Of a stretch of DNA of 64,000 nt, positions 52,046 to 60,470 are shown one piece after another. This DNA is from CBDCUW01 sp965222745 (GTDB lineage: Bacteria; Planctomycetota; Planctomycetia; Pirellulales; Pirellulaceae): positions 2,418,001-2,482,000 of the forward strand of contig CBDCUW010000005.1 of the NCBI GenBank assembly GCA_965222745.1, given 5' to 3'. Positions within the stretch are counted from its first letter, which is position 1; every line of letters starts with the position of its first letter. The translations under genes and the position numbers were made by a program. The notes below the pieces were generated by a model. That model worked only from the letters and a program-made list of their open reading frames with translations, was not told the DNA's origin and did not search any database.

Positions 52046-52981
52046 TCAATCCTCGAAATCCTGTTGCTTCAGGTAGGGTTCGACATGCACGTGAACATCT
52101 CGAACTCGCGGCATGGACTTGAGCAACTGGTCCTTGACGTTGTGGCCGATGCGATGGCCTTCGTCGACCGTGATGGTACCGTTGACTTGAACGTGTATCT
52201 CGATGAAGTACTCCAGTCCGCTTTTGCGAACTCGTAACTTTTCCACGTCGGCAACGCCGGCGACCCTGCTGGCGTCTTGCCGGATCAGCGCCACCATCTC
52301 GTCATCAGCCTGTTGATCCATCAACTCCGTCGCCGTCGACAGGAAGATCCGCAGTCCCGTCACAATCAACAAAAAACAGACTCCCAGTGCCGCGATCGGA
52401 TCAATGTAAGGTCCCAGCGCGCCGGTGTAGGGCGCGACCAGAAGCGAAACCGCGACCACGCCAGAGGCCAACGCGTCGCTGCGATGATCCCAGGCGACAG
52501 CGTGAAGCGCTGATGAATCCAGGTCGGCAGCCACCCGCCGCGTGTATTGGTAAACCGCCTCTTTGATCACCGCGCAAACGATCGCGATGACTCCGGCCAA
52601 TAGTCCGGGAACGTGCAATTCGCCTTGGAAGCGTTTGATCGTTTCCAATCCCAGGATTCCGGCGCTGAAGGCGACCAGCAGTGCCACGCAGAGCCCGGCG
52701 ATCGATTCCGCCTTGGTATGGCCGTAGGGATGATCCTCATCTTCCTCGCGCTGGGCCACACTCAAGGCGCCTCGTACCGCCAGCGCGCTGGCAACATCTC
52801 CCACCGAATTGACCGCGTCAGCGATCAGGGCGGACGACCCGGTGATGATGCCGCCGGCAAGTTTGGCGATCATCAGCGTCACGTTGACGCTCAATCCCCA
52901 CACCGCGGCGCGGCCGGCTTCCACATAAACGTGCTCCCGCTGAGCGATCGCGGCTTCGTCACGAGGTGGGCTGATCGACAA
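52046..52981 (-). CDS. Cation diffusion facilitator (CDF) metal exporter
   Basis: A 311-residue inner-membrane protein with six helices. The metal site motifs are SSALIADAVNSVGDVASA (helix II; typical H/D-x3-D appears as D-x3-S/D) and ALHAVAWDHRSDALASGVVAV (helix V; H-x3-D). The cytosolic C-terminal domain is ELMDQQADDEMVALIRQDA ... FIEIHVQVNGTITVDEGHRIGHNV ... DVHVHVEPYL. CDFs export Zn, Fe or Mn against protons. The frame is open to 53227, but the first 82 codons lack any leader logic and overlap the divergent gene's start region; TTG 52981 is taken. Metal specificity unknown. Confidence 0.85.
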   Translation of the reverse strand: MSISPPRDEAAIAQREHVYVEAGRAAVWGLSVNVTLMIAKLAGGIITGSSALIADAVNSVGDVASALAVRGALSVAQREEDEDHPYGHTKAESIAGLCVALLVAFSAGILGLETIKRFQGELHVPGLLAGVIAIVCAVIKEAVYQYTRRVAADLDSSALHAVAWDHRSDALASGVVAVSLLVAPYTGALGPYIDPIAALGVCFLLIVTGLRIFLSTATELMDQQADDEMVALIRQDASRVAGVADVEKLRVRKSGLEYFIEIHVQVNGTITVDEGHRIGHNVKDQLLKSMPRVRDVHVHVEPYLKQQDFED

Positions 52982-53154
52982 GAAAGGGACTCGAAATCGA
53001 AAGGAGTAGCAAACGCGATTCCACTGGATTCTAGCCGAAGTGGAATCGGCTTCCAGCCAGGCAAGACGTACTCTCCCAGCGGCGCTTTGTGACCTAGGTT
53101 TGGACGAGTCTGCGCCCAGATAGGGCAGTTTCTGTTTTCCAAAGGACCTCGCAA

Positions 53155-55251
53155 ATGTCACAGACCGCATTACCCGACTGCCAGAGGCCCTCTGGCGATG
53201 GTCGATCGATGTTCTGGTTCGCGGCAACCACGTTGCTGGGTGCCTTTTTGGTGTTTCAAGTCCAACCGGTGATCAGCAAATGCGTGCTGCCCTGGTTCGG
53301 TGGAACACCGGCGGTCTGGACGACCTGCATGTTGTTTTTCCAACTGCTGCTGTTTGGCGGCTACTTGTACGCACACTTGTTGCGATCGTTTTTTCATCCG
53401 GCGGCGCAGGGAGCGATTCATTTGACGCTGCTGGCGGCCGCGGCATTGATGTTGCCGATCGAACCGTCGCAACAGTGGAAACCGACCGGCAGCGAATCAC
53501 CGATGTTGCACTTGCTGTGGATGCTTGCCGTTCATGTCGGGCTGCCCTACTTTGTCCTTTCCAGCACCGGACCGCTGATTCAAGCCTGGCTTGCCTACCA
53601 GGACAACAGCGCCCGTGTCTATCGCTTGTACGCCCTGTCCAACGGCGGATCGCTTGTGGCGCTGCTCAGCTATCCCTTCGTTGTCGAACCGGCTCTTTCG
53701 GTTTCCAACCAATCGATCGTTTGGTCGCTGATGTTTTGCCTGTTCGTACTGGCGCAAGGGGTGATCGCCACCAGCCTGTTCAAGTGGCGACGGAGCATCA
53801 ACACGGTGCCGGCAACTCCTTCCTGCTCTGCGGAGCATCCACAACCAAGCTGGACCCGGCGTGCTGCCTGGATCGCGCTGCCGGCCCTGGCGTCGACATC
53901 GCTGTTGGTCGTGACCAACCACGTCTGCCAAGACATTGCCGTGATTCCGTTTCTGTGGGTACTGCCACTTAGCTTGTATCTGATCAGCTTTATCGTTTGC
54001 TTCGATTCACCCGATTGGTACCGGCCAAAGTGGATTGCCGCAGCCACGTTGGTCGCGATTCTTACCATTCAAACCAAGCACCTGCTGCCTGGATCGGTAC
54101 AGCTGTTGGCCGAAGCGTCCTGCTACCTGATGACTTTGCTGGGCGTGTGCCTGCTTTGTCACGGTGAGGTTGCCAGAATCAAACCGGATGCTTCGCTACT
54201 GACGCAGTACTATGCCATGTTGTCTGCCGGGGGCGCGATCGGTGGAATCATCGTGGCAATCATTTGCCCGATGCTGTTTGACAGTTTTCTAGAGCTGCCC
54301 CTGACCCTTGGTGTTGTCACCGCCCTGACCTGCATTGTGTACTTCGCTTGCCGCGGCTGGCGAATCACCGAGTACGACTGGTCCGCGGCGCGGCGGTTGA
54401 AAATCCCTGCGATAATGCTGATGGTCGCGCCTCTGTTGACAGTCACGTTTGCTCCGCAAGACCAGACCATCGCCTCGGAACGAAACTTCTTTGGTGTGCT
54501 GGCAGTATTAAAAAATGAACAAGGGATCCGCCTGGTTCACGGCAGCACCATCCACGGCATGCAGCGAACCGGCCAGCAATGCAGCGAGCCAACCACCTAC
54601 TATGGCCGCGAAAGTGGTGTCGGGCTGGCGATCGGTGCGATGCAGCAAGACCATCCTTCGCTTCGCATCGGAGTCGTGGGTTTGGGGTGCGGCGTGCTAG
54701 CAACCTACGGCCGACCGAGCGACACCTTTGACATGATCGAGATCAATCCCGCTGTGATTGACATCGCCAACACCCACTTTTCGTTCCTACGAGACAGCCG
54801 GGCGACGATTCGCAACCACACCGGTGACGGCCGGCTTGTGCTGGAAAGAATGAAGCGGACGAAGTTTGACCTGCTGGTGCTGGACGCGTTCAGCAGTGAC
54901 GCGATTCCTGCCCATCTGTTAACTCGCGAGGCGATTCGGCTTTACCGATCGCGGTTGGCCGAAGGCGGGATCCTCGCCGTCCACGTTTCCAACAACCACC
55001 TCGACCTCGCGCCGCTGGTGCATCGTTTGGCGGGCGACGCCGGACTGACCAGCCGCCTGGTTCGCGGCGATGGGGACGAGTCGGCCGCAATTCACCCCTC
55101 GCTGTGGGTGTTGTGCGGTGATGCGGACCACCCGCTATGGCAAGCCGAATCGATGCAACACGCCCGCTCGGCATCGCCATCCGAATTGGCCGAAGCACCG
55201 ATCTGGACCGACCAACGCCATAATCTGGTCAGCGTTTTGAGGCTTTGGTAG
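53155..55251 (+). CDS. Fused MFS-like membrane / spermidine synthase protein
   Basis: A 698-residue fusion. Residues 15-430 contain about ten hydrophobic segments (AATTLLGAFLVFQVQPVISKCVLPWFGG ... QVQPVISK is typical). Residues 470-680 form a spermidine-synthase-like Rossmann domain: GVVGLGCGVLATYGRPSDTFDMIEINPAVIDIA, DGRLVLE, LDAFSSDAIPAHL (aminopropyltransferase-type Asp). These fused proteins are widespread and of unknown substrate; polyamine synthesis should not be assumed. The last 25 codons are part of a 198-bp segment duplicated just downstream. Confidence 0.9.
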   Translation: MSQTALPDCQRPSGDGRSMFWFAATTLLGAFLVFQVQPVISKCVLPWFGGTPAVWTTCMLFFQLLLFGGYLYAHLLRSFFHPAAQGAIHLTLLAAAALMLPIEPSQQWKPTGSESPMLHLLWMLAVHVGLPYFVLSSTGPLIQAWLAYQDNSARVYRLYALSNGGSLVALLSYPFVVEPALSVSNQSIVWSLMFCLFVLAQGVIATSLFKWRRSINTVPATPSCSAEHPQPSWTRRAAWIALPALASTSLLVVTNHVCQDIAVIPFLWVLPLSLYLISFIVCFDSPDWYRPKWIAAATLVAILTIQTKHLLPGSVQLLAEASCYLMTLLGVCLLCHGEVARIKPDASLLTQYYAMLSAGGAIGGIIVAIICPMLFDSFLELPLTLGVVTALTCIVYFACRGWRITEYDWSAARRLKIPAIMLMVAPLLTVTFAPQDQTIASERNFFGVLAVLKNEQGIRLVHGSTIHGMQRTGQQCSEPTTYYGRESGVGLAIGAMQQDHPSLRIGVVGLGCGVLATYGRPSDTFDMIEINPAVIDIANTHFSFLRDSRATIRNHTGDGRLVLERMKRTKFDLLVLDAFSSDAIPAHLLTREAIRLYRSRLAEGGILAVHVSNNHLDLAPLVHRLAGDAGLTSRLVRGDGDESAAIHPSLWVLCGDADHPLWQAESMQHARSASPSELAEAPIWTDQRHNLVSVLRLW

Positions 55252-55607
55252 CAATTCCAATTTGGTGCCACCCACCAATTCTCAGTCGGCGATTTCTCCG
55301 AAATCGTATCGCGTAGCCAGTTCGGAGAACTGGCCGACAAGCTTCCATTTGGTGCCACCCACCTAATTCCCACACCATCCGAATTGGCCGAAGCACCAAT
55401 CTGAACCGACCAACACCACAATCTGGTCAGCGTTTTGAGGCTTTGGTAGCAATTCCCATTTGGTGCCACCCACCAATTCTCAGTCCGTTTCCATTTGGTG
55501 CCAGCCACCAATTCTCAGTCGGCGATTTCTCCGAAATCGCATCGCGTAGCCAGTTCGGAGAACTGGCCGACAGGCTTCCATTTGGTGCCACCCACCTAAT
55601 TCCCCCA
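55177..55607. repeat. 198-bp tandem duplication containing gene 3' end and R1 units
   Basis: Copy 1 starts at 55177, inside the MFS/spermidine-synthase CDS, and copy 2 at 55375, offset 198 bp. Copy 2 repeats the last 25 codons with point changes, the stop, a R1 54-bp unit (55285-55338, then 55518-55571) and TTTGGTGCCACCCACC motifs. Copy 2 also has a 35-bp extra internal repeat. About six TTTGGTGCC copies occur between 55258 and 55600. No second gene is formed. Confidence 0.85.
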
Positions 55608-55939
55608 CCTAATTCCGAAGTTTCGGTGGGAGTGGGATTTGCCGAAAGTCTTCGCGACTTTCGCTACTACTTTCGAAGCGACTGGCACCCTTTACACGCG
55701 GGGGCAAAAACACTTGTTTTCTGCTCTTGCTGGCTGTTTCACGCCTCTGCTAGGCTCGGTCGGATCCTTGATTTCGGAAAGTCTTCCGCGAGAGCGAGAT
55801 TTGGGCTGAAGGGCGAGCTGGGAACGGTCGATAACCATACTGTTTCCGCCTTTTTGCGCTCGAAAGTCTCTTTTCGCTGACGGATTGCATCCTGGGACAA
55901 GGATAGCGGCGCTCACGACCGACGCGGGAATGGTTTTGC
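55608..55939. other. Intergenic, short R3-like hairpin only
   Basis: No supportable gene. A short hairpin CGAAAGTC / GACTTTCG with CGCTAC (about 55641-55666) resembles the R3 family. A weak ORF (55692-55997, minus) is not credible. Nothing else recognised. Confidence 0.5.
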
Positions 55940-55965
55940 GAATCAAAACCTGGATGTTTTGATTC
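55940..55965. promoter_or_regulatory. Perfect inverted repeat upstream of flgM
   Basis: GAATCAAAAC and its complement GTTTTGATTC flank CTGGAT (10-bp arms). It lies about 105 bp before the flgM start; there is no T-run, so it is not a classic terminator. It shares CCTGGATGT with the inverted repeat at 56009. Confidence 0.55.
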
Positions 55966-56008
55966 ACTTGGCCGGTCACACGCGCTTTCATTGCCATCGG
56001 CTCTGACG

Positions 56009-56023
56009 TACATCCTGGATGTA
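56009..56023. promoter_or_regulatory. Inverted repeat TACATCC-T-GGATGTA upstream of flgM
   Basis: Seven-base arms separated by one base, centred about 53 bp before flgM ATG 56069. It is in position to be an operator or leader element. CCTGGATGT also occurs at 55949-55957 in the neighbouring inverted repeat. Confidence 0.5.
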
Positions 56024-56068
56024 CCGGTGTCGACGGCGGTTCCAGTCCTACATGGGAGCAATTCGACC

Positions 56069-56371
56069 ATGCAGATTTACGGCCCTTATCGGGTTTCCGC
56101 TACGCAAGCAGGTTCCGGCCCGCAGCGCAGCCAACCGCAAAAACCGGCAGAACAACCCAGCAAAACCTCGGCGGCAGCTGCCGATCAGCTGGATCTTTCT
56201 GCGGGTGCCTCCGCCGTCAACCGGCTCCAATCCACCTCGCCAGTGGCAGGCGGCGGCGAGATTCGGATCGATCGGGTCGCGGAAATTCGTCGGCAAATAG
56301 CCGATGGAAGCTACGAAACGCCCGAAAAACTAGACGCTGCGCTCGATCGGCTGCTGGACCAGCTTGCCTAG
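56069..56371 (+). CDS. flgM: Anti-sigma-28 factor FlgM
   Basis: A 100-residue protein with a disordered Gln/Ala/Pro/Ser-rich N-terminus (residues 1-60) and the FlgM C-terminal helices: RIDRVAEIRRQIADGSYETPEKLDAALDRLLDQLA. FlgM holds the flagellar sigma factor FliA until it is exported through the hook. Length is standard. Start ATG 56069 has GGGAG nine bases upstream; longer upstream frame is discarded. No flagellar gene is adjacent, and the mot/fli run is 22 kb away. A pair of inverted repeats lies just upstream. Confidence 0.88.
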   Translation: MQIYGPYRVSATQAGSGPQRSQPQKPAEQPSKTSAAAADQLDLSAGASAVNRLQSTSPVAGGGEIRIDRVAEIRRQIADGSYETPEKLDAALDRLLDQLA

Positions 56372-56498
56372 CCCAGCCGACGGGCCAGGGTCGCAATTTC
56401 AACGGGCGCCCGTCCAAGAAGGCGCCCCCGCGCCCATGGCGTCAAAACCGCACAGGCGGTGCCAACTACGGGCACTGAGATATATTGTGTGTAGAGCT

Positions 56499-56550
56499 GT
56501 CACGTCGCTGGTGCCTGCCGATTGGTTCCAGGCTCTGGTTCCGACGTGAC
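56499..56550 (+). promoter_or_regulatory. Possible leader hairpin before the Fur gene
   Basis: Outer stem GTCACGTCG (56499-56507) with CGACGTGAC (56542-56550), and an inner GCCTG / CAGGC pair. It sits 40 bp before the proposed GTG start. ATATATT around 56480 may be a -10-like box. No Fur box recognised. Confidence 0.4.
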
Positions 56551-56589
56551 GGACGATCACTTTTCTCACCGCGATCAGAAACTCCAATT

Positions 56590-57093
56590 GTGAACGTTCC
56601 CACTTCGTCTCTTCAACCGCTTGACGTTTCACTTTCTCCCCAGGAAAGGTTCGAAGAATATCTGCAGACCCGCGGGCTGCGACAGACGAACCAAAGGAAG
56701 TTTCTGATCGGAGAAGTGTTCGCCAGCCACGATCACTTTGACGCCGACGAATTGATTGACCGGCTACCCCGTCGCGGAGAAAAGAACTACGTCAGTCCGG
56801 CAACGGTCTATCGCACACTTCGAGACCTGGTGGATGCGGGATTGCTGCGAGACTTTCAGCTCGATGGACGAACCGTCTACGAACACGATTACGGTTATCC
56901 TCAACACGATCACCTCTATTGCACTCGTTGCCGCAAGCTATTGGAATTTCAGAGTGACGAACTGATGAAGCTCCGCGACGAAGTCGCCGCCGAGCAGGGA
57001 TTTCGAGTCAGCGGCCACCGGATGATCATTCAAGGCGTCTGCCGAGACTGCAGCAAAAGCCGCCGCAAGAAACGAAAACAAGACCTCGTGTAG
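56590..57093 (+). CDS. Fur-family metal-dependent transcription regulator
   Basis: A 167-residue Fur/Zur/PerR-type regulator. N-terminal winged helix: FEEYLQTRGLRQTNQRKFLIGEVF, FDADELIDRLP, YVSPATVYRTLRDLVDAGLLRDFQLD. Dimer and metal part: YEHDYGYPQHDHLYCTRCRKLLEF, with structural zinc cysteines CTRC and CRDC near the C-terminus, and a basic tail. Which metal or peroxide it senses is not clear. The GTG at 56590 (VNVPTSSLQPL) is chosen; the open frame before it is not family-like. The first gene of its own plus-strand unit after flgM. Confidence 0.9.
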   Translation: MNVPTSSLQPLDVSLSPQERFEEYLQTRGLRQTNQRKFLIGEVFASHDHFDADELIDRLPRRGEKNYVSPATVYRTLRDLVDAGLLRDFQLDGRTVYEHDYGYPQHDHLYCTRCRKLLEFQSDELMKLRDEVAAEQGFRVSGHRMIIQGVCRDCSKSRRKKRKQDLV

Positions 57094-57116
57094 ACTCAAA
57101 CTCCCTCACTCAACCC

Positions 57117-57539
57117 CTAACCACGAATCTGCTTCAAAATCGCAGCCAGCACCATCTCGTTCGATTCAAAATCACGACTTTCCGCTTGGAATTGAATCAG
57201 GTACCGATCGCCGCCGATGTCAATCAAAATCAGTCGCGACACGATCAACAGATCGAGGTAATAAAACCGGAAATCGACAACACGTTCGTCGGCCGGCGCT
57301 TCATCCAGCTCCACCTCTTCCCGTTCGACCTCTTCGTATTCCTCCTCCAGCGTCTCGGCAACCTCCTCGATCAACTCCTCATCCAAAACACCTTCCCGGT
57401 TGCGTTCGATCGAAAAGAAGCCTCCGCCGGGCAATTCCATCGTCACGCCTTCATTGCTTTCATCTTCTTCTCGCTGGGCAACCTGCCAGTTGTCGGGATA
57501 AAGAAACTGAACACCGAAGGAATCAAAAGTCGCAGGCAT
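57117..57539 (-). CDS. Small hypothetical protein, possible PsbP/DcrB-like fold
   Basis: Unrecognised; 140 residues from ATG 57539 (MPATFDSFGVQFLYPDNWQVAQ). The piece FGVQFLYPDNWQV and the following strand order (EGVTMELPGGGFFSIER, VDFRFYYLDLLIVSRLILIDIGGDRYLIQFQAE) recall small PsbP- or DcrB-type domains, but this is weak. A very acidic stretch (EELIEEVAETLEEEYEEVEREEVELDEA) is in the middle. No leader. The frame is open to 57659, but those codons have no signal peptide. Convergent with the Fur gene (23 bp). Confidence 0.6.
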   Translation of the reverse strand: MPATFDSFGVQFLYPDNWQVAQREEDESNEGVTMELPGGGFFSIERNREGVLDEELIEEVAETLEEEYEEVEREEVELDEAPADERVVDFRFYYLDLLIVSRLILIDIGGDRYLIQFQAESRDFESNEMVLAAILKQIRG

Positions 57540-57689
57540 GGTGATAGCAAATCGAGGAGGAAGGTTTTCCGAATCTTCTATGATGCCCTGTTTTCTTGAC
57601 AGGGGATAGCCAAACGAAATCGCCAGCGTCCAGAAAACCAGAAACTCAGGTGCAAGCACGTTTGTCGGGAAAAATTCGCTTCTTGGGTA

Positions 57690-57768
57690 GTAGCGAAAGT
57701 CGCCAAGACGTCGCCAAGACTTTCGGTGAATCTCGGCGCTCGCCGAAACTCTTGGCGAGTTTCGCTAC
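57690..57768. repeat. R3-type dispersed inverted repeat
   Basis: Begins GTAGCGAAAGTCGCCAAGAC and ends GGCGAGTTTCGCTAC, with 9-bp terminal arms GTAGCGAAA/TTTCGCTAC. The first 20 bases match 44598-44617 exactly. It occupies part of the 57540-57875 gap; otherwise the gap shows nothing recognisable. Confidence 0.75.
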
Positions 57769-57875
57769 TCTGCGACCCGGCGGAAACCCAAGTCGGTTCC
57801 ACCGCGATCACATTGCTTCGGTAGGATCAACTTTGCTATGTACCGGCGATTGTCTCGTCGCCGCTGGGCCAAACC

Positions 57876-58802
57876 ATGCCATCGTTCTCCCATCCGCTGA
57901 AGCTGCTGCTACTGCTGGCAGTACTGAACGTCGTGGGCGGTTGCCGCGCAATCCGTCGGTTTGGCGACAGCCGACAAACCATCGCTGCCCGCCGACTGTC
58001 CGGCCAGGGATTTCAAGCGATGCACGACGGCCGCTGGGATATTGCCGAAACGCTTTTTACGGATGCACTGGAAGTATCCAAGTCGAACGATCGAGCCCAC
58101 TGGGGATTGGCCGAATCGTTTTGGCAACGAGGCGAACAAGATGCAGCGATTGAACACATGGAACATGCGGTGCGGCTGAGTGCCGGTGATCCCAGGATGG
58201 TTCAACGGCTGGGCCGGATGTACTTGGAACTCGGCCGGCTGGAAGAGGCCGACGCGCACAGCCTTTGGGCTTTGCAACTGCAGCGTGATTCGGAAGACGT
58301 CTGGGCACTGCGCGGTGACTGCTTGAAGGCAGCCGGCCAGGAGGAAGAGGCGCTGGCCGCCTATCATCGTGCCCTTGCCCTCCGCCCCGATTTTCCCGAA
58401 GTGCAATTGCAGGCGGCGGAGATCTATCGCTCGGCTGAGCGGTTTGACCGGGTCCTTGCGACGCTGGATCGACTACAGGACGGCGTGGGTATCGACGACG
58501 CACCACCGCGCGTCGATTTGCTGCAGGGAATCGCCATGCGTCACCTGGGCCGCAAAGAAGAAGCGCGTCGGTGTTTTGATCGTGCAGCCGCCAAGGATCC
58601 CGACAACGCTTCGCCGCATCTTGAACTCGCCTCGCTGGCGCTGGAACAGGGGGCGGTCGAAGAGGCCCGGCAATCGTTGGCGATCGCGATGCAACTTGAA
58701 CCCAACTCGCTGCGCGAGGAGGAGTGGATGGCAAAACTGCAAGGCCAACGGCTGGCCAGCGACACCGGTCCCAACCAAGACTCGGCACCTCAGCGCCGAT
58801 GA
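57876..58802 (+). CDS. TPR lipoprotein
   Basis: A 308-residue protein with a lipoprotein leader ending VVGG-Cys23 (lipobox). Seven or so TPR units follow (QAMHDGRWDIAETLFTDALEVSKSNDRAHWGLAESFWQRG ... EQDAAIEHMEHAVRLSAGD ... GRLEEADAHSLWALQLQ ... GQEEEALAAYHRALALRPDFPEVQLQAAEIY). TPR lipoproteins typically serve outer-membrane assembly or pilus/secretion complexes; the partner is unknown. It lies alone between repeats. Confidence 0.88.
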   Translation: MPSFSHPLKLLLLLAVLNVVGGCRAIRRFGDSRQTIAARRLSGQGFQAMHDGRWDIAETLFTDALEVSKSNDRAHWGLAESFWQRGEQDAAIEHMEHAVRLSAGDPRMVQRLGRMYLELGRLEEADAHSLWALQLQRDSEDVWALRGDCLKAAGQEEEALAAYHRALALRPDFPEVQLQAAEIYRSAERFDRVLATLDRLQDGVGIDDAPPRVDLLQGIAMRHLGRKEEARRCFDRAAAKDPDNASPHLELASLALEQGAVEEARQSLAIAMQLEPNSLREEEWMAKLQGQRLASDTGPNQDSAPQRR

Positions 58803-58808
58803 CACAGG

Positions 58809-58906
58809 GCTTTGCCCCCAAAAGGGGCCTGACCCTCTCCGGGCATAACAATCGTCAAAGAAGATCGCCGCCCTCCAAAGGGTCAGCCCCCTTTTTGGAG
58901 CAAAGC
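58809..58906. repeat. 98-bp foldback repeat
   Basis: Arms 58809-58836 and 58879-58906 pair over 28 bp with about 25 matches (GCTTTGC ... GACCCT). It begins 6 nt after the TPR lipoprotein stop. Likely terminator-like or MITE-like. The rest of the gap to 59233 shows no gene. Confidence 0.75.
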
Positions 58907-59233
58907 TGAGACGCGGAAATTCCCGGTCGTAGCGAACTTGTCGCCCATAACGATTGAAGCGGCTTGATGTCAGTCTAAGTGTCGGCGCAACCCTGCGCAT
59001 TTTCCAAGACGGTCAAGCTGCATGCATCAGTCGGCGCGAATGTCTGAGAATGTGGGGTGGACGACCGAAATCGTCCACGAAATCTCGGCACTGGCAGCTT
59101 TTTTGACGTACGCTTCGTTCGTACCCTGCCTGCTGAACCGACGGTTCCGCAGGTAGGGTATTCGGCTGCCAGCGGCGCCCAAGAACGTTGGAAAGGCCAG
59201 TTGCTTCCTCATCACTGACCCAAGCGACCATTC

Positions 59234-59536
59234 ATGTCCCGCAACGATCTCACGCCAGCCGCTTCGACTCCTGTTTCGACCTCGAACTTCTCGGTCGGGC
59301 CGGGTGCCGAGAACGGTTTTGTCGAACGACGAAGAAGAGCTTCCAACGCGTCCGAGCGTCAGGGAGAGAGACGTCAATTCGGTAGTTCGCACACGGGATT
59401 ATCGGACGACGGCCGCGAACTGGCCGCGGCGATCGACCAGTACAAGGTCCAGCATCATCGTCGCTATTTGACTTGTGACGAAATGCTGTCGGTCCTCCAC
59501 AATCTGGGCTATCGCAAGGATGAAAAGATCACTTGA
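59234..59536 (+). CDS. Small conserved protein, paralogue of the 7482-7877 product
   Basis: A 100-residue basic protein. The first 50 residues are Ser/Arg/Gln-rich (ERRRRASNASERQGERRQ). Residues 62-95 align without a gap to the small protein at 7482-7877: A-I-D-Q-Y-K, L-T-C-D-E-M-L-S-V and N-L-G-Y, 16 of 34 identical by eye. Unlike that copy it lacks the acidic tail. The ends overlap the minus-strand DUF21 gene by 8 bp. No known domain recognised. Confidence 0.7.
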   Translation: MSRNDLTPAASTPVSTSNFSVGPGAENGFVERRRRASNASERQGERRQFGSSHTGLSDDGRELAAAIDQYKVQHHRRYLTCDEMLSVLHNLGYRKDEKIT

Positions 59537-60470
59537 TCAGCGGTTGCAATAACTGACGACGCGTGACGACACACCGCATCTCGCCCCGTTCGTCAAACAA
59601 CACCGCCACGTCGCTTGCCGCATCATCCAAACGCAACAGCAAACCGAGGTGCCGGTCAGAGATCTTGCCGCCAATCACCGGCTTGGGCTCCAAACTTGGC
59701 TGGCGAACACAAAGATCGGCGTACCTTAGAAAACCGACAATCTGTCCCTCGCGACGCACCAAAACGATCGGATGATTCCGGCGACGAGCCTTCCTTCGCG
59801 CCTCGCTCGCATCGACCGGCTGATCGACGATCGCTAATCGTTCGGCGGGAACACCAAAGGAAATCGCCGACTGGTTTCCCACATCAAACAGGTTGCGGGC
59901 AAGCGTACGTTGGCCGGCGGCCAGAATTCCCGCCTCGTGGCCGTCGCGCAATACCTGGTCCAACTCACCCCGGGCCATGGCCAACCGCAGCCGAAAGGGC
60001 GTCTCGCCAGTGACCATTTGAAGGGCGCCGCCCAGCAGGCCAAGAAGCAAAGAAACGGGAGCAAACAACACAGTCGCCGCCAACAAAAACGGACGCGTCG
60101 CACGAATCAACCGGTAAGGTGCGTGATAGAAAAGGTATTTCGGCAGCAGTTCACCCAACACGAATACCAACGGCGTCATCAACATCGGGCCAAGCAGATC
60201 GGCGCTCGTACCGGCACCAAACATCACCGCCACCGCCATCACGATTGCGAAACTCGTCAAGTAGTTCGCCACGTTGTTGCCGACCAATGTGGTCGCGACA
60301 AAGATAGTTGGGTGATTCAACAGCCAGATGATTCCCTGAGCCGCGCGCGAACCGCCCAGCCCGTCCAGGATCAGCCGAGTTCGCGAAACGCGATACAAAC
60401 CCGTTTCGCTGCCGCTGAAAAACGCGCTCAGCATCAAGCCGATCAAAAACAGCAGGCCGGCAACAATCAT
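59529..60470 (-). CDS. DUF21 (CNNM-type) membrane protein with CBS remnant
   Basis: A 313-residue protein with a DUF21 domain: four membrane segments (1-155), FFSGSETGLYRVSRTRLIL and GELLPKYLFYHAPYRL, the characteristic pieces. Residues 215-310 hold a diverged CBS-like region (HPIVLVRREGQIVGFLRYADL, SDVAVLFDERGEMRCVVTRRQLL). CNNM/CorC proteins have been linked to Mg and other cation transport. Start ATG 60470 overlaps the upstream gene stop by ATGA. The CorC/HlyC C-terminal domain is missing, so it is shorter than its neighbour. Last gene of a three-gene coupled run. Confidence 0.88.
   Translation of the reverse strand: MIVAGLLFLIGLMLSAFFSGSETGLYRVSRTRLILDGLGGSRAAQGIIWLLNHPTIFVATTLVGNNVANYLTSFAIVMAVAVMFGAGTSADLLGPMLMTPLVFVLGELLPKYLFYHAPYRLIRATRPFLLAATVLFAPVSLLLGLLGGALQMVTGETPFRLRLAMARGELDQVLRDGHEAGILAAGQRTLARNLFDVGNQSAISFGVPAERLAIVDQPVDASEARRKARRRNHPIVLVRREGQIVGFLRYADLCVRQPSLEPKPVIGGKISDRHLGLLLRLDDAASDVAVLFDERGEMRCVVTRRQLLQPLIK

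Noticed and set aside
52982..53227. 82-codon N-terminal extension of the CDF transporter
   Set aside because: It overlaps the divergent gene start, has no family similarity and no leader; a TTG start at 52981 fits the family.
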